From Deltaproteobacteria bacterium (GTDB lineage Bacteria > Myxococcota_A > Polyangia > Haliangiales > Haliangiaceae), in the NCBI GenBank assembly GCA_021413675.1, contig JAIOQA010000090.1, positions 1-64,000 of the forward strand: DNA of 64,000 nt, in the 5' to 3' direction. Below, one piece after another: positions 25,285 through 34,040 of the stretch; the stretch's first letter is position 1, and each line of letters begins with the position of its first letter. The translations under genes were made by a program, and so were the position numbers. The notes under the pieces were generated by a model. That model saw only the letters and a list, made by a program, of their open reading frames with translations. It was not told the DNA's origin and ran no database searches.

Positions 25285-26615
25285 TCGCGCGGGTCGCGGT
25301 CGCGCTGTGCCTCGCTGGCGCAGTCGCCCGCGCCGATGACGCGCAGGCGGGCGACGCCTCGGGCGCCGGCGCGCCGGGCAACCAGCCCGTCATCCCCGGC
25401 GCGATCGTCCCCGAGCCCGCCCACCCCGCGTCAGATCCCGACGCGCCCGCGCCCGACGAGGACACCGCCTCGGAGGACAGCGACGGCTCGCCGACCACCG
25501 GCGCGATCCAGGGCGGGGTCTACGCCGACAGCGATCACACCAAGGTGCTGCGCTCGCTCGCGCTGATCGGCGCGACCTGGGGCAACTGGGGCCTCAACGG
25601 CCGGCTCGGCATCGACTCGGTGACCAGCGCGTCGCTCGAGGTCCGCAGCTCGCCCGCGCTCAGCAAGGTCGACACCGTGACCAGCGCGTCGGGCCGCTCG
25701 TCGTCCTCCGGTGGCGAGATGACCGACGTCCGCGCCGAGTTCAGCGCCGGCGGCGCGTGGAACAACGGCAAGGGCACCGCGATCAACCTGACCGGCTCGG
25801 CCGCCGCCGAGCGCGACTACAAGAGCGTGAGCGCCGGCGCCAATGGATCGATCGACATCCTCGATCGCACGACCACGCTGCTCGCCGGCGTCTCGCGCAC
25901 GCAGAACTGGATCGCCAGCGTCCTCGACACCTCGTTCGCGGAGCAGATGTCGGCGACCGGCTGGTCGGCGGGCGTCGCGCGGGTGCTGACCCCGACCGAC
26001 GCGGTCCGCGCCCACTACGACGGCCGCGCCGCGCTGGGCTACAACGCCTCGCCGTATCGCTCGGTGCGCTTCGGCGACTGGACCACGACGGTCAACAGCA
26101 AGCACCAGATCATCTTCGCCAACACGATCGGCGATCCCGGCGGCCTGCCCGAGCAGGTGCCCGATCGCAAGCTCAGCCACGCGGTCGCGATCGAGTGGCT
26201 GCACTCGCTGCGCGCCGATCTCGCGATCCACCCGATGCTGCGCCTCGGGCACGACAGCTGGGGCAGCGACAACCTGACCGCCTCGCTCGATCTGCGCATC
26301 GCCGAGCCGAGCTGGCGCATGCAGCTCGGCTACCGCTACTACACGCAGTCGGCGACCGACTTCTTCCTCGACAAGTACACCGCCGATCCATCGACCTACG
26401 CGTTCTACACCTCCGACAAGGAGCTCGGGCCGCAGCGCGGTCACCTCGCGAGCCTCGGCCTGTCGTTCGTGCTGCACGACAGCACCGGGCCGTCGAGCTC
26501 GCGCCTCCTGCTCGACTTGCGGGTCGACGGCGTGCGCTACGCGTATCCCGGCTACACGCTCCTGCCGACGCGCAGCGGCGTCACGACCTCGTTCGGGCTG
26601 ACCTGGGAGCCGTAG
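25269..26615 (+). CDS. DUF3570 domain outer-membrane-type protein
   Basis: 448 residues from a GTG that overlaps the DUF4266 tail, with GGAG 5 bp upstream. A signal peptide (VRVQLIARVAVALCLAGAVA) and a Pro/Ala/Asp linker precede a long beta-strand-rich region. It includes GVYADSDHTKVLRSLALIGA and the repeated SVTSAS pattern (DSVTSASLEVRSS, DTVTSASGRSSS), a DUF3570 feature, and ends with the strand VTTSFGLTWEP. It is likely a beta-barrel in the outer membrane partnered by the DUF4266 lipoprotein. Function unknown. Confidence 0.8.
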   Translation: MRVQLIARVAVALCLAGAVARADDAQAGDASGAGAPGNQPVIPGAIVPEPAHPASDPDAPAPDEDTASEDSDGSPTTGAIQGGVYADSDHTKVLRSLALIGATWGNWGLNGRLGIDSVTSASLEVRSSPALSKVDTVTSASGRSSSSGGEMTDVRAEFSAGGAWNNGKGTAINLTGSAAAERDYKSVSAGANGSIDILDRTTTLLAGVSRTQNWIASVLDTSFAEQMSATGWSAGVARVLTPTDAVRAHYDGRAALGYNASPYRSVRFGDWTTTVNSKHQIIFANTIGDPGGLPEQVPDRKLSHAVAIEWLHSLRADLAIHPMLRLGHDSWGSDNLTASLDLRIAEPSWRMQLGYRYYTQSATDFFLDKYTADPSTYAFYTSDKELGPQRGHLASLGLSFVLHDSTGPSSSRLLLDLRVDGVRYAYPGYTLLPTRSGVTTSFGLTWEP

Positions 26616-26690
26616 CGCTTCGCCGCTGCACAATCCGGCAACCTCGAGGCGCCCCGATGTGTCGCGGTGGGGCGGGCGTACAGTGACGCC

Positions 26691-28842
26691 ATGCGCACCG
26701 TCCTCCGCTCGTCGCGTTCGCTGCTCGCCGCGGGGCTGGTCGGACTGCTCATCTACGCGTACGTGGCTGCCACCGGTGCGCCGCGCTGGCTGCGCGGGAT
26801 CGCCAATCTCGGCACGACCGAGCTCGGCGCCCGCGGCGGCATCGTCGTCGAGGTCGAGCTGCCCGCGACCCTCGGCGCCGCCGAGCGCGAAGCTGCGCGC
26901 CGACCTCGAGCGCGGCCCCCTGGTCGATGCGCTCGCGCATGCGACGCTGCCCGCAGGGATCACGCGCGACGTCGAAACGTGGAGCGCCGAGGACGGCATC
27001 CGCCATTCGGCGTCGTTCCTGTCGGCGCCCGATGCCGCCGCCCTGCGCGCCGCGATCGCCCCGCTGCCCGCCGACCCCGATGCCGAGATCGTCTTCGAGG
27101 CCGTCTCGAACCCCGCGCACGGCACCCACCCGGCGGACCGCTACGTGCGCACCCGCGTGGTCGCGCGCCGCGCGGTGATCGATGGCCGCGGTATCGCCGG
27201 CGCGAACCAGGCATGGGACGCGAACACCCAGAAGCCCATCGTGCAGGTCGACCTCACGCCCGAGGGCGGCGCCGTCTTCGGTGACTTCACCGCGAGCCAC
27301 GTCGGCGGTCGCCTCGCGATCATGCTCGACGATGCGGTGCTGTCGGCGCCGACGATCAACGACCCGATCCGCGGCGGCCACCTGCAGATCACGATGGGCG
27401 GCGACGCCCCGACGAAGCAGCTCGCCGACGCCAGGGCGCTCGCCGACAGCCTCGGCCACGGCGCGCCGCTGCCGGTCGGCATCCACGCCACGATCGTCTC
27501 GAGCGAAGCCGGCGCGCCCTGGCGCGAGGTGGTCGCGAACCTGCTGGCCGCGCTGCTCGCGGCGCTGGCCACGCTGGTCGTCGCGTGGCCATGCGTGCGC
27601 TGGCCCGGGTCCGCGCGCGCGCCGGCGTCGTTCGGCTGGCCACCGCGCGCGATCGTCCGCGGTGATCGCCCCGCGCGCGTCGGCGATCCGGGCGCGCTCG
27701 GCATCCGCGTCGCGGTGACCGCGTTCGTGCCGGTCGCGGTCTGGGCGCTCGGGCAGATCCAGCTGCCCGGCATCGACGAGAACGGGCTCGCCGGGACCAT
27801 CGCCGCTGGCGGGCGCGCCCCGCTCACGATCGGCGCGATCGGCGTCACGCCGATCATCTCCGCGTTCGTGCTGATCGAGCTGCTGGCGCTCGTCGTGCCC
27901 GGCTGGCGTCGGCGCCGCCTCGGCGATCGCGCGATGCGCGCCCCGCTACGCACCGCGGTCGGCGTCCTCGCCACCGCGCTGGCGGTGGTGCAGGCCTGGT
28001 TCATCGTCCAGTACCTCAGCACGGCGTACGGCACCTACGACCCGGTCCTGGTCGACAGCGCGGCGATGCACTGGCTCGCGCTCGGCGCGCTGGTCGGCGC
28101 GGTCGGTGCGTACGCGATCGGCGCGGCGCTCGACGAGCGGTTCGGGATCGGCAACGGCTGGAGCGTGATCGTCGCGAGCGTGGCGATGCGCGAGCTGATC
28201 GCCGCCGCGCAGGGCGCGCCGCACGCCGCGATGGTCGTCATGATCGCCGAGGGTGCGCTGGTCGCGGCGCTGGTCGCGTGGAGCACGCGCACCCGGATCG
28301 GCCCGGTCCGGCTGCCGCTCGGCGCGCTCGTGGGCGCGGGGGTGGTGACCTCGCTGGTCAGCGCGGTGATGCTGGCGCTGTTCTGGATCCCGGACATGGC
28401 CGAGCTCGTGGCCCACACGATGACGATGCTCCGCACGCCGACGTGGATGCTCGGGCTCGCGCTGGTCGGCAGCATCGGGCTGGGCGCGGCGTGGACGCGC
28501 GCGCTGGTCGGTCGACCGCGGCTCGTGGCGATCGGTTACAGCGCGGCGATCGGCCTGGCGCTCACGCTGATCGCGCTCGTCGCGCAGGACGGCGCCCACG
28601 TCACGATCGGCGCCTCGGCAGCGGTGGTCGCGGTCGTCGGGCTCGATCTCGCGACCGAGATCGCCGCGCGCCGGCAGCGCGGTCGCTGGGTCGCGGTCGC
28701 CGAGCTGCACGACCTCGACACCGTCGAGACCGCGCTCCGCGCCGGCGGCGCGCGCTTCGCCCGCGCCGTGCACCACCGGAGCCTGTTCCGGCTGTTCGCG
28801 CCGTACGCGCCGGTGCGGATCTACCAGCTCGACGCCGACTGA
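26691..28842 (+). CDS. SecD periplasmic domain fused to a SecY-like membrane domain (frame change near 26890)
   Basis: The N-terminus (ATG 26691) encodes a membrane anchor LLAAGLVGLLIYAYVAA and a SecD-like start (GGIVVEVELPATLG). From about 26890 the frame one base ahead continues to the stop, about 717 residues after correction. It encodes a SecD P1 region (GGAVFGDFTASHVGGRLAIM, LDDAVLSAPTINDPIRGGHL, QITMG), then a SecY-like domain: LGQIQLPGIDENGLAG, IGAIGVTPIISAFVLIEL, a RTAVGVLATALAVVQ helix and DERFGIGNGWSVIVASVAM. Known SecD is followed by its own helices, never by SecY, to my knowledge. About 9-10 helices and a 50-residue tail follow. Sequencing error or a true frameshift could explain the junction. 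Confidence 0.7.
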
Positions 28843-28843
28843 C

Positions 28844-29686
28844 TCACAGCGCGAGCGCCATCTCGCGCTGCGCCAGCGCGCTCGGCACGAGCCCGACCGC
28901 CGCGCACCAGTCGCGCGCGATCTCCTCGGGCACGATCGGCGGCACGATCACGCGATCGGGCCCGAGGTGCGCGACGATCGCGCGCACCAGCCGCGCGGCC
29001 TGACCCCGGCGCCGCGCCCCCGGTCGCGTGAACAGCCCGCTCAGGTGCAGCGCCGGGCCGCGCGTCACCACCGTCGCGATCGCGTCGTCGAGCGCGAACG
29101 CGCGGTACGGCGCGGTCATCCCGACAAAGCCCTCGGCGCGCACCTGCCACGGCAGCGGCGGCGCGTCGGGCTCGCGATGGCGCGCGATCGCGTGGCCGAG
29201 CGCGCCAGGCTCGACCTCGCGCAGCGCGGGATCCTCGACCGGCGGGAGCGCGCCCTCCCAGCCGATCAGCGGCCGCTGGGTCACGAACCCCAGCCGCTCG
29301 TAGAGCGCGACGCCGGCGCGGTTGGCCTCGAACACCTCGAGCAGCATCCGCCGGTCGCCGCGCGTCCGCGCCTCCTCGATGAGCCCGGTCATCGCGCGCG
29401 TGCCCAGGCCCTGACCGCGCGCCGCCTCGACGATCCCGAACGCCGCGAGCCGGCACTCGCGACCGCGCCGCGCGATCAGCGCCAGCGCGAGCGCCGCGCC
29501 CTGCGCATCGACGACGACCCGCGACGCCTCGAGATCGACGTGCTCGACCCGGATCCGCGTCGCGAGCGCCTCGGGCGAGACGTGCACGGGCACGAGGTAG
29601 CCCGCGAAGCCGCGGGTGAACAGGGCGGCGAGCTCCACGAGCGTGAAGCCGCTGGTCGAGACGAGCGCGGGCCGGTCCGGAGTCAT
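28844..29686 (-). CDS. GNAT-family N-acetyltransferase (two-lobed)
   Basis: 280 residues. The acetyl-CoA loop is seen in EAARGQGLGTRAMTGLIEEA, followed by LLEVFEANRAGVALYERLGF, the classic GNAT motif B. A second, weaker GNAT-like half follows (VRAEGFVGMTAPYRAFALDD, LFTRPGARRRGQAARLVRAI). It acetylates an unknown amine in the cytoplasm. It is convergent with the SecD-SecY gene, with only one base between the two genes. Confidence 0.85.
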   Translation of the reverse strand: MTPDRPALVSTSGFTLVELAALFTRGFAGYLVPVHVSPEALATRIRVEHVDLEASRVVVDAQGAALALALIARRGRECRLAAFGIVEAARGQGLGTRAMTGLIEEARTRGDRRMLLEVFEANRAGVALYERLGFVTQRPLIGWEGALPPVEDPALREVEPGALGHAIARHREPDAPPLPWQVRAEGFVGMTAPYRAFALDDAIATVVTRGPALHLSGLFTRPGARRRGQAARLVRAIVAHLGPDRVIVPPIVPEEIARDWCAAVGLVPSALAQREMALAL

Positions 29687-29695
29687 GGCCCAACC

Positions 29696-31273
29696 TTAGC
29701 GCTCGCCCGGCGTGATCGCTCCGTCGCCATCGGCGTCGACCCAGATCGGGTTGGTGATCGCGAGCGGGAACACCGGGAACCGCGCGGCGTCGCCGATGAC
29801 CGGCGCCATCGAGCGATCACCATCGACGCGCACGACGAGGAAGCCGTCGCGCTTGACCGGCACGGTGATGGTCTCGTCGAACCGGACCGGATCCGCCGGA
29901 TCGCGGCGCGTGCTCGTGCGGCGCTCGACCACGGCGCCGTCGCGCAGGATCGTGATCCGGTCGACCGCGATCCACGCCGGCGCGCGGACCCGGACGTGGA
30001 CCGCGACCGCGCCGCGGGTCGCCACGACGGTGTCGCCGAGCCCGGCAGCGCCGACGGAGACGTCGACGATCGGCCCGGTCGTGAAGTACGCGCGCCCGGC
30101 CTTCACCGCGGCGACCAGCGCGGCGGGGTCGAGGTGATCGGGGCGATCGTCGGCGACCTGGACGTAGTTGCGCGGGTAGCCGCCGAGGTTGTAGGTGAGG
30201 TGGTGGGTGTCGGAGTTGCCGGTCGCGGTGACCCGACGCCCGTGGCGCAGGAACGCGAACCAGTCCTCGAGCACGAGCGCGAGGCTCTTGCGATCGGCGT
30301 CCTGGTAGCCGTTGAGGACCTCGATCGCGTCGAAGTCGAGCGAGAACCCGGGCCGCGCCGCGCGCAGCGTGAGCGGATCGAGCTTGCCCAGGTGGAAGTA
30401 GCCGATCTGGCCGTCGTCGAGGCGCGGGTGATGGATGTCGATGATCGCGTCGGGCGCGAGCCGGCGCACGTCGGCGAACAGGTCCGCGGGCGTGTGGCCC
30501 TTGACCGGGATCGCGCCGTGCCCGGCCTCGGCCTCGTCGGCCGGCAGCGGAAACGCGCCGAAGTGGCCCCAGTCGCGGGTCGTGATCTCGTCGCCCTGAA
30601 GGCTCGCGAGCCGGGCGCCCTGGCGCAGCTCGTCGATGATCGGCGCGTAGTCGGCGATGACGTTGTGATCGGTCGCGACGATCAGATCGACGCCATCGGC
30701 GACGAACTGGTGCACGCGATCGCGCATCGGCACCCTGGAGTCGGAGGACTCCTCGGCGTGGACGTGGAAGTCGCCGGAGATCCAGCCGCTGGTGTCGACG
30801 ACGTGGCGCAAGGTCGCGGTCAGGGTCGCGGGCGCGCCGGTCGCGATCGTCACGCGCCGCGTGGCGATGTCCCACTCGGGCCCGTGGCTCACCCAGACGT
30901 CGTACTCGCCGACCGGCAGCTCGAGCTCGGCGTCGTCGAGCAGGAACGCGCGATCGAACGCGAGGATGCCGCCCTGCTGCTCGCGGCCGATGTCGGTGGT
31001 CGTGAACCGCGGCGTCGGCGTGCGCCCGACGCCCGCGAACGTGAGCCGGCACGGCACCGGCTGATCGCGATCGTCGTGGACGCGGACCCGCAGCGTGCCA
31101 TCGCCGCGCGGCGCGGGCAGCGGCGCGCCACCGTCCTGCGTTGCGGCGCCGAGCGCGGCGTAGGCGGGCGGGTTCATCCCGGTCGGCGCGGTCGGCGCGG
31201 TCGGCGCGGCCTCGCCGCTGCACGCCGCGAGCGCCAGCGCGCCGAGCCACCAGGATCGATCCGGGCGCGTCAT
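29696..31273 (-). CDS. lipoprotein of the CehA/McbA PHP-type metallohydrolase family
   Basis: 525 residues. The signal WWLGALALAAC ends in a lipobox Cys about residue 18. An N-terminal beta domain leads to a PHP-type hydrolase: SGWISGDFHVHAEESSDS carries HxH, VDLIVATDHN the Asp-His, IIDIHHPRLDD and TATGNSDTHHLTYN the later metal ligands. This matches the CehA/McbA group, which hydrolyses carbamates and other esters. The end carries an EF-hand-like loop (VDADGDGAITPGE). Exported and membrane-anchored; substrate unknown. Confidence 0.85.
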   Translation of the reverse strand: MTRPDRSWWLGALALAACSGEAAPTAPTAPTGMNPPAYAALGAATQDGGAPLPAPRGDGTLRVRVHDDRDQPVPCRLTFAGVGRTPTPRFTTTDIGREQQGGILAFDRAFLLDDAELELPVGEYDVWVSHGPEWDIATRRVTIATGAPATLTATLRHVVDTSGWISGDFHVHAEESSDSRVPMRDRVHQFVADGVDLIVATDHNVIADYAPIIDELRQGARLASLQGDEITTRDWGHFGAFPLPADEAEAGHGAIPVKGHTPADLFADVRRLAPDAIIDIHHPRLDDGQIGYFHLGKLDPLTLRAARPGFSLDFDAIEVLNGYQDADRKSLALVLEDWFAFLRHGRRVTATGNSDTHHLTYNLGGYPRNYVQVADDRPDHLDPAALVAAVKAGRAYFTTGPIVDVSVGAAGLGDTVVATRGAVAVHVRVRAPAWIAVDRITILRDGAVVERRTSTRRDPADPVRFDETITVPVKRDGFLVVRVDGDRSMAPVIGDAARFPVFPLAITNPIWVDADGDGAITPGER

Positions 31274-31285
31274 CGCGACGCGATC

Positions 31286-32290
31286 CTACGGCGATCCGCG
31301 CGCGTCCGCGCGGCTCCGCGCCACCCGCTCGCGCAGCGCTGCGTCATCGAGCCGCACGGCGATCGCCTCGGCGCGATCCCGCGCGGGATCTCCGTCGGGG
31401 CCCTGGATCGCGGCGAGCAGGAGCAGGCCCATCGCGCGCAGCCGGACGTAGCCACCATCGCCGGCGTGCCGGCACGCGCGCTCGGCGAGCGCGAGCGCCT
31501 GGGCCCGATCGCCGCGCTTGTGGTGACCGTAGGCGAGCCCGGCGTCGCGGCGATAGCTCGCGAACGGGTGCTCGTCGGTGGCCGGCAGCGCCGCGTAGAT
31601 CGCGAGCGCGCCGCGATGATCGCAGGCGCGGTTGCGCTGGTAGGCGCGCTGATCGGCGATGCGCGCCGCGAAGCACGCGCGATCGTCGGCGGCGAGCGCG
31701 GCGGTCGCGACGAGCGCGTCGGCGCGATCGATCGCGGCGAGCGCGTCTTCGCCGGTCGCGAGGAACGCCGCGATCAGCGCGGCCTCGATGCGCGCGTCGT
31801 CGTAGTCGCGCGGCAGCCCGGCCAGCGCCTCGGTCGCGCGGCCGACGTGGAGCGCAGCGTCGTCCTTGTGGCGCGCGCGCAGGCCGTAGCTCGCGTGGCC
31901 GAGGTGGAGCCACACCCGCGCCCGCGATCCGGCGATCGGCGGGCGATCCCAGATCCGCAGCTGATCGAGACACAGCCCGAGCGGCAGGTCGGTGAACGGG
32001 CTGTGGTAGAGGCCCATCCAGCGCAGCCGCGCCTCGATCGGCCGCGGCACGCCGAAGACCCGCAAGAGCCGCGTCCCCCACACGCCGCCGTCGCGCTGAC
32101 CGCGGGTCCGCAGGCGGCGCAGCGCGCGCTCGATCGACGCGACGTCGTCGCCGTCGGCGTGATCGATCAGCTTCCACGCGACCGCGGTCAGCGTGCCGTG
32201 CGCCTCGATCAGCGCCGCGAGCAGGTCGGCCCACGACACGCCCGGCTCGGCCGCGGGCTGTCCGGGTTTCTGTCCGGTCGCGCGGCTCAC
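31286..32290 (-). CDS. conserved hypothetical protein, tetratricopeptide-like helical
   Basis: 334 residues from a GTG at 32290 (weak ribosome site). The frame is open further upstream, but that part runs through the exonuclease gene and is ignored. The first third (VSWADLLAALIEAHGTLTAV, RGQRDGGVWGTRLLRVFG) looks like a DNA-binding or docking region. The rest is Ala/Arg/Leu helices in pairs, such as ALAIYAALPATDEHPFASYR and AQALALAERACRHAGDGGYV, as in TPR solenoids. I do not recognise a named family, and no function is offered. Confidence 0.62.
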   Translation of the reverse strand: MSRATGQKPGQPAAEPGVSWADLLAALIEAHGTLTAVAWKLIDHADGDDVASIERALRRLRTRGQRDGGVWGTRLLRVFGVPRPIEARLRWMGLYHSPFTDLPLGLCLDQLRIWDRPPIAGSRARVWLHLGHASYGLRARHKDDAALHVGRATEALAGLPRDYDDARIEAALIAAFLATGEDALAAIDRADALVATAALAADDRACFAARIADQRAYQRNRACDHRGALAIYAALPATDEHPFASYRRDAGLAYGHHKRGDRAQALALAERACRHAGDGGYVRLRAMGLLLLAAIQGPDGDPARDRAEAIAVRLDDAALRERVARSRADARGSP

Positions 32291-32332
32291 GGGCGCCGTA
32301 GAAGAGCGGTGTGAACCAGAAGGAATCCCACC

Positions 32333-32890
32333 ATGCGTGACGCCGAGTATTACCTGGTCGTCGATCTCGAGGCGACCTGCGACGACCACGGCGCGGTGCC
32401 GCGGCACGAGAGCGAGATCATCGAGATCGGCGCGGTGCTCGTCGACGGCAAGCACCTGCGCCCGGTCGCCGAGCTCATGACGTTCGTGCGCCCGGTCCTC
32501 CACCCGGGCCTGACCGCGTTCTGCACCGAGCTCACCACGATCACCCAGGACCAGGTCGACGATGCCCCGACGTTTCCCGCGGCGGCCGCGCGCCTCGCGG
32601 CGTTCGGCGCCGGCGCGCTGTTCTGCTCGTGGGGCAACTACGACCGCAACCAGCTCGCCGCCGACGCCGCGCGCCACGGCCTGGCCTCGCCGCTCGGCCC
32701 CGACCACCTGAACGTCAAGCAGCTGTTCGCTGACCGCCTCGGCGTCCGCCGCGGCCTCGGCACCCACGCGGCGATGGCCCGGGTCGGGCTCAGGCCCGAG
32801 GGTACGCATCACCGCGGCATCGACGACGCGCGCAACATCGCGCGGCTGCTCGCCGTCGCGCTGCGCCGCGGCGCCGGGGAGGTCGCATGA
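32333..32890 (+). CDS. DEDDh 3-prime-5-prime exonuclease (KapD/ERI1-like)
   Basis: 185 residues. The first metal motif is D11/E13 in YLVVDLEATCDD. The second metal Asp is in FCSWGNYDRNQL, and the last His/Asp are in THHRGIDDARNIARL, as in KapD, ERI1 and similar exonucleases that trim RNA or DNA 3-prime ends. No other domain is present. Its stop overlaps the next gene's ATG as ATGA; that next gene is also an exonuclease-like protein. Confidence 0.85.
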   Translation: MRDAEYYLVVDLEATCDDHGAVPRHESEIIEIGAVLVDGKHLRPVAELMTFVRPVLHPGLTAFCTELTTITQDQVDDAPTFPAAAARLAAFGAGALFCSWGNYDRNQLAADAARHGLASPLGPDHLNVKQLFADRLGVRRGLGTHAAMARVGLRPEGTHHRGIDDARNIARLLAVALRRGAGEVA

Positions 32891-33360
32891 CCGACGCGCG
32901 GCTGTGGATCATGGTCGACATCGAGACCTCGGGGCCGATCATCGGCACGCACTCGATGACCGAGCTCGGCGCGGTCGTCGGCAGCCGCACCCGCGGCGTG
33001 ATCGATCGCTTCGAGGCGCTGATCGCGCCGATCGGCCCGGCGGTGAAGACCAGCCGCGGGTCGTACGCGCGCGCGCAGACGAGCGGGCGCCCGCCGGCCG
33101 AGGCGATGGCGGCGTTCGCGGCGTGGTCCAAGCCGTACCGCGAACAGCGCGCGAGCTTCCTGGCTCGCCCGGCGGCGTTCGACTGGCCGTGGATCGTGCA
33201 GTACGCGTGGGCCTACCTCGGCGACAACCCGTTCGGGTTCAAGGCGGTGTGCGCGTCGTCGTGGTTCGAGGGCCGCGGCAAGACGTTCAAGGTCGAGCTG
33301 CCCCACGTCGCGGTCGAGGACGCCGAGCTCCAGCTCCGGCACTTCTTCGTCGAGGGCTGA
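32887..33360 (+). CDS. second DEDD-type exonuclease-like protein
   Basis: 157 residues overlapping the first exonuclease by ATGA. Its start (RLWIMVDIETSGPIIGTHSM) carries Asp11 and Glu13. FDWPWIVQYAWAYLGDNPFG resembles the ExoII region, and the end has LPHVAVEDAELQLRHFF, with His and Asp in the last motif. It is shorter than usual. The pair could form a heterodimeric or sequential RNA-trimming system; that is an inference. Confidence 0.75.
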   Translation: MTDARLWIMVDIETSGPIIGTHSMTELGAVVGSRTRGVIDRFEALIAPIGPAVKTSRGSYARAQTSGRPPAEAMAAFAAWSKPYREQRASFLARPAAFDWPWIVQYAWAYLGDNPFGFKAVCASSWFEGRGKTFKVELPHVAVEDAELQLRHFFVEG

Positions 33361-33361
33361 C

Positions 33362-33961
33362 TCAGCGATCGCGCCGCTCGGGCGGGCGCTGCCAGCCCGC
33401 GAGCCACGTGCGAAACCGCGCGACCACCGCCTCGGCCTGCGCCGGATCGCCGTGGCTGAGCAGGTTCTCGATGCCGAGGCCGCGCAGCGCCGCCACCGCG
33501 ATGTGCACGTCGGGATCGTCGGCCTCGCGGCCGAGCAGCCGCGCCATCATCCCGCGCTGCAGCACCAGCGTCCGCGCGAGCACCTTGGCGAGCGCCCGAT
33601 CGTCGAGCGCCTCGGCCATGAGTCCGAGCATCGCGCGGCTGCGCTTCTCGTTCTTGAGCAGCTTCTCGACCTGCGCGAAGAACAGCGCGTGGGCGGCCTC
33701 GGGATCGGCGAGCGCGGCGCCGAGCAGCGGCTCGAGCTCGCGGCGCGCGTCACGGCTCAGGCGCTCGACCACCGCCGCGGCAAGATCGGCCTTGTGCGGG
33801 AAGTAGTACGTGAGGTGGCCCTGAGCCACGCCGGCGGCGCGCGCCACCCGCACCTGGCCGAAGCCCTTCGGGCCCTGGGTCTCGAGTAGCGTCACCGCCG
33901 CGTCGACGATCCGCTCGCGCAGGTCGTCGCTCGGGGTCGTGGTGCGCGCGGGGCGGGCCAT
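33362..33961 (-). CDS. TetR-family transcriptional repressor
   Basis: 199 residues from the ATG at 33961. The helix-turn-helix (about residues 12-60) reads DLRERIVDAAVTLLETQG ... GFGQVRVARAAGVAQGHLTY, then YYFPHKADL. The C-terminal helical domain binds an unknown ligand. The gene is divergent from a lipoprotein gene, and a perfect TTTGTA-N4-TACAAA palindrome lies in the 79-bp gap between them. It is very probably autoregulated and controls the lipoprotein gene. Confidence 0.9.
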   Translation of the reverse strand: MARPARTTTPSDDLRERIVDAAVTLLETQGPKGFGQVRVARAAGVAQGHLTYYFPHKADLAAAVVERLSRDARRELEPLLGAALADPEAAHALFFAQVEKLLKNEKRSRAMLGLMAEALDDRALAKVLARTLVLQRGMMARLLGREADDPDVHIAVAALRGLGIENLLSHGDPAQAEAVVARFRTWLAGWQRPPERRDR

Positions 33962-33987
33962 CGGAAGAGGGGGCGGACGATACCGTC

Positions 33988-33993
33988 TTGACA
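33988..33993 (+). promoter_or_regulatory. candidate -35 box (TTGACA) for the lipoprotein gene
   Basis: Perfect TTGACA, 48 bp upstream of the lipoprotein ATG. The adjoining operator palindrome covers the -10 area, where no good TATAAT is seen, so a repressor there could block RNA polymerase. Confidence 0.4.
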
Positions 33994-33997
33994 ATTC

Positions 33998-34013
33998 TTT
34001 GTAGGCATACAAA
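33998..34013. promoter_or_regulatory. TTTGTA-GGCA-TACAAA operator palindrome
   Basis: Perfect 6-bp inverted arms around 4 bp in the TetR/lipoprotein divergent gap, AT-rich against a GC-rich background. Size and place fit a TetR-dimer operator. Confidence 0.6.
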
Positions 34014-34040
34014 ATCGAGGCGTCAACCCAGGGAGCCCGC

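Noticed and set aside
26659-26890. GTG 26659 as start of the SecD-SecY gene
   Set aside because: It gives Ser/Arg/Pro-rich shadow sequence without a membrane anchor, while the neighbouring frame has a proper SecD-like start.
28967-32314. A 1115-codon open frame on the plus strand
   Set aside because: It crosses three genes on the other strand with clear domains; residue mix is typical of antisense frames in GC-rich DNA.
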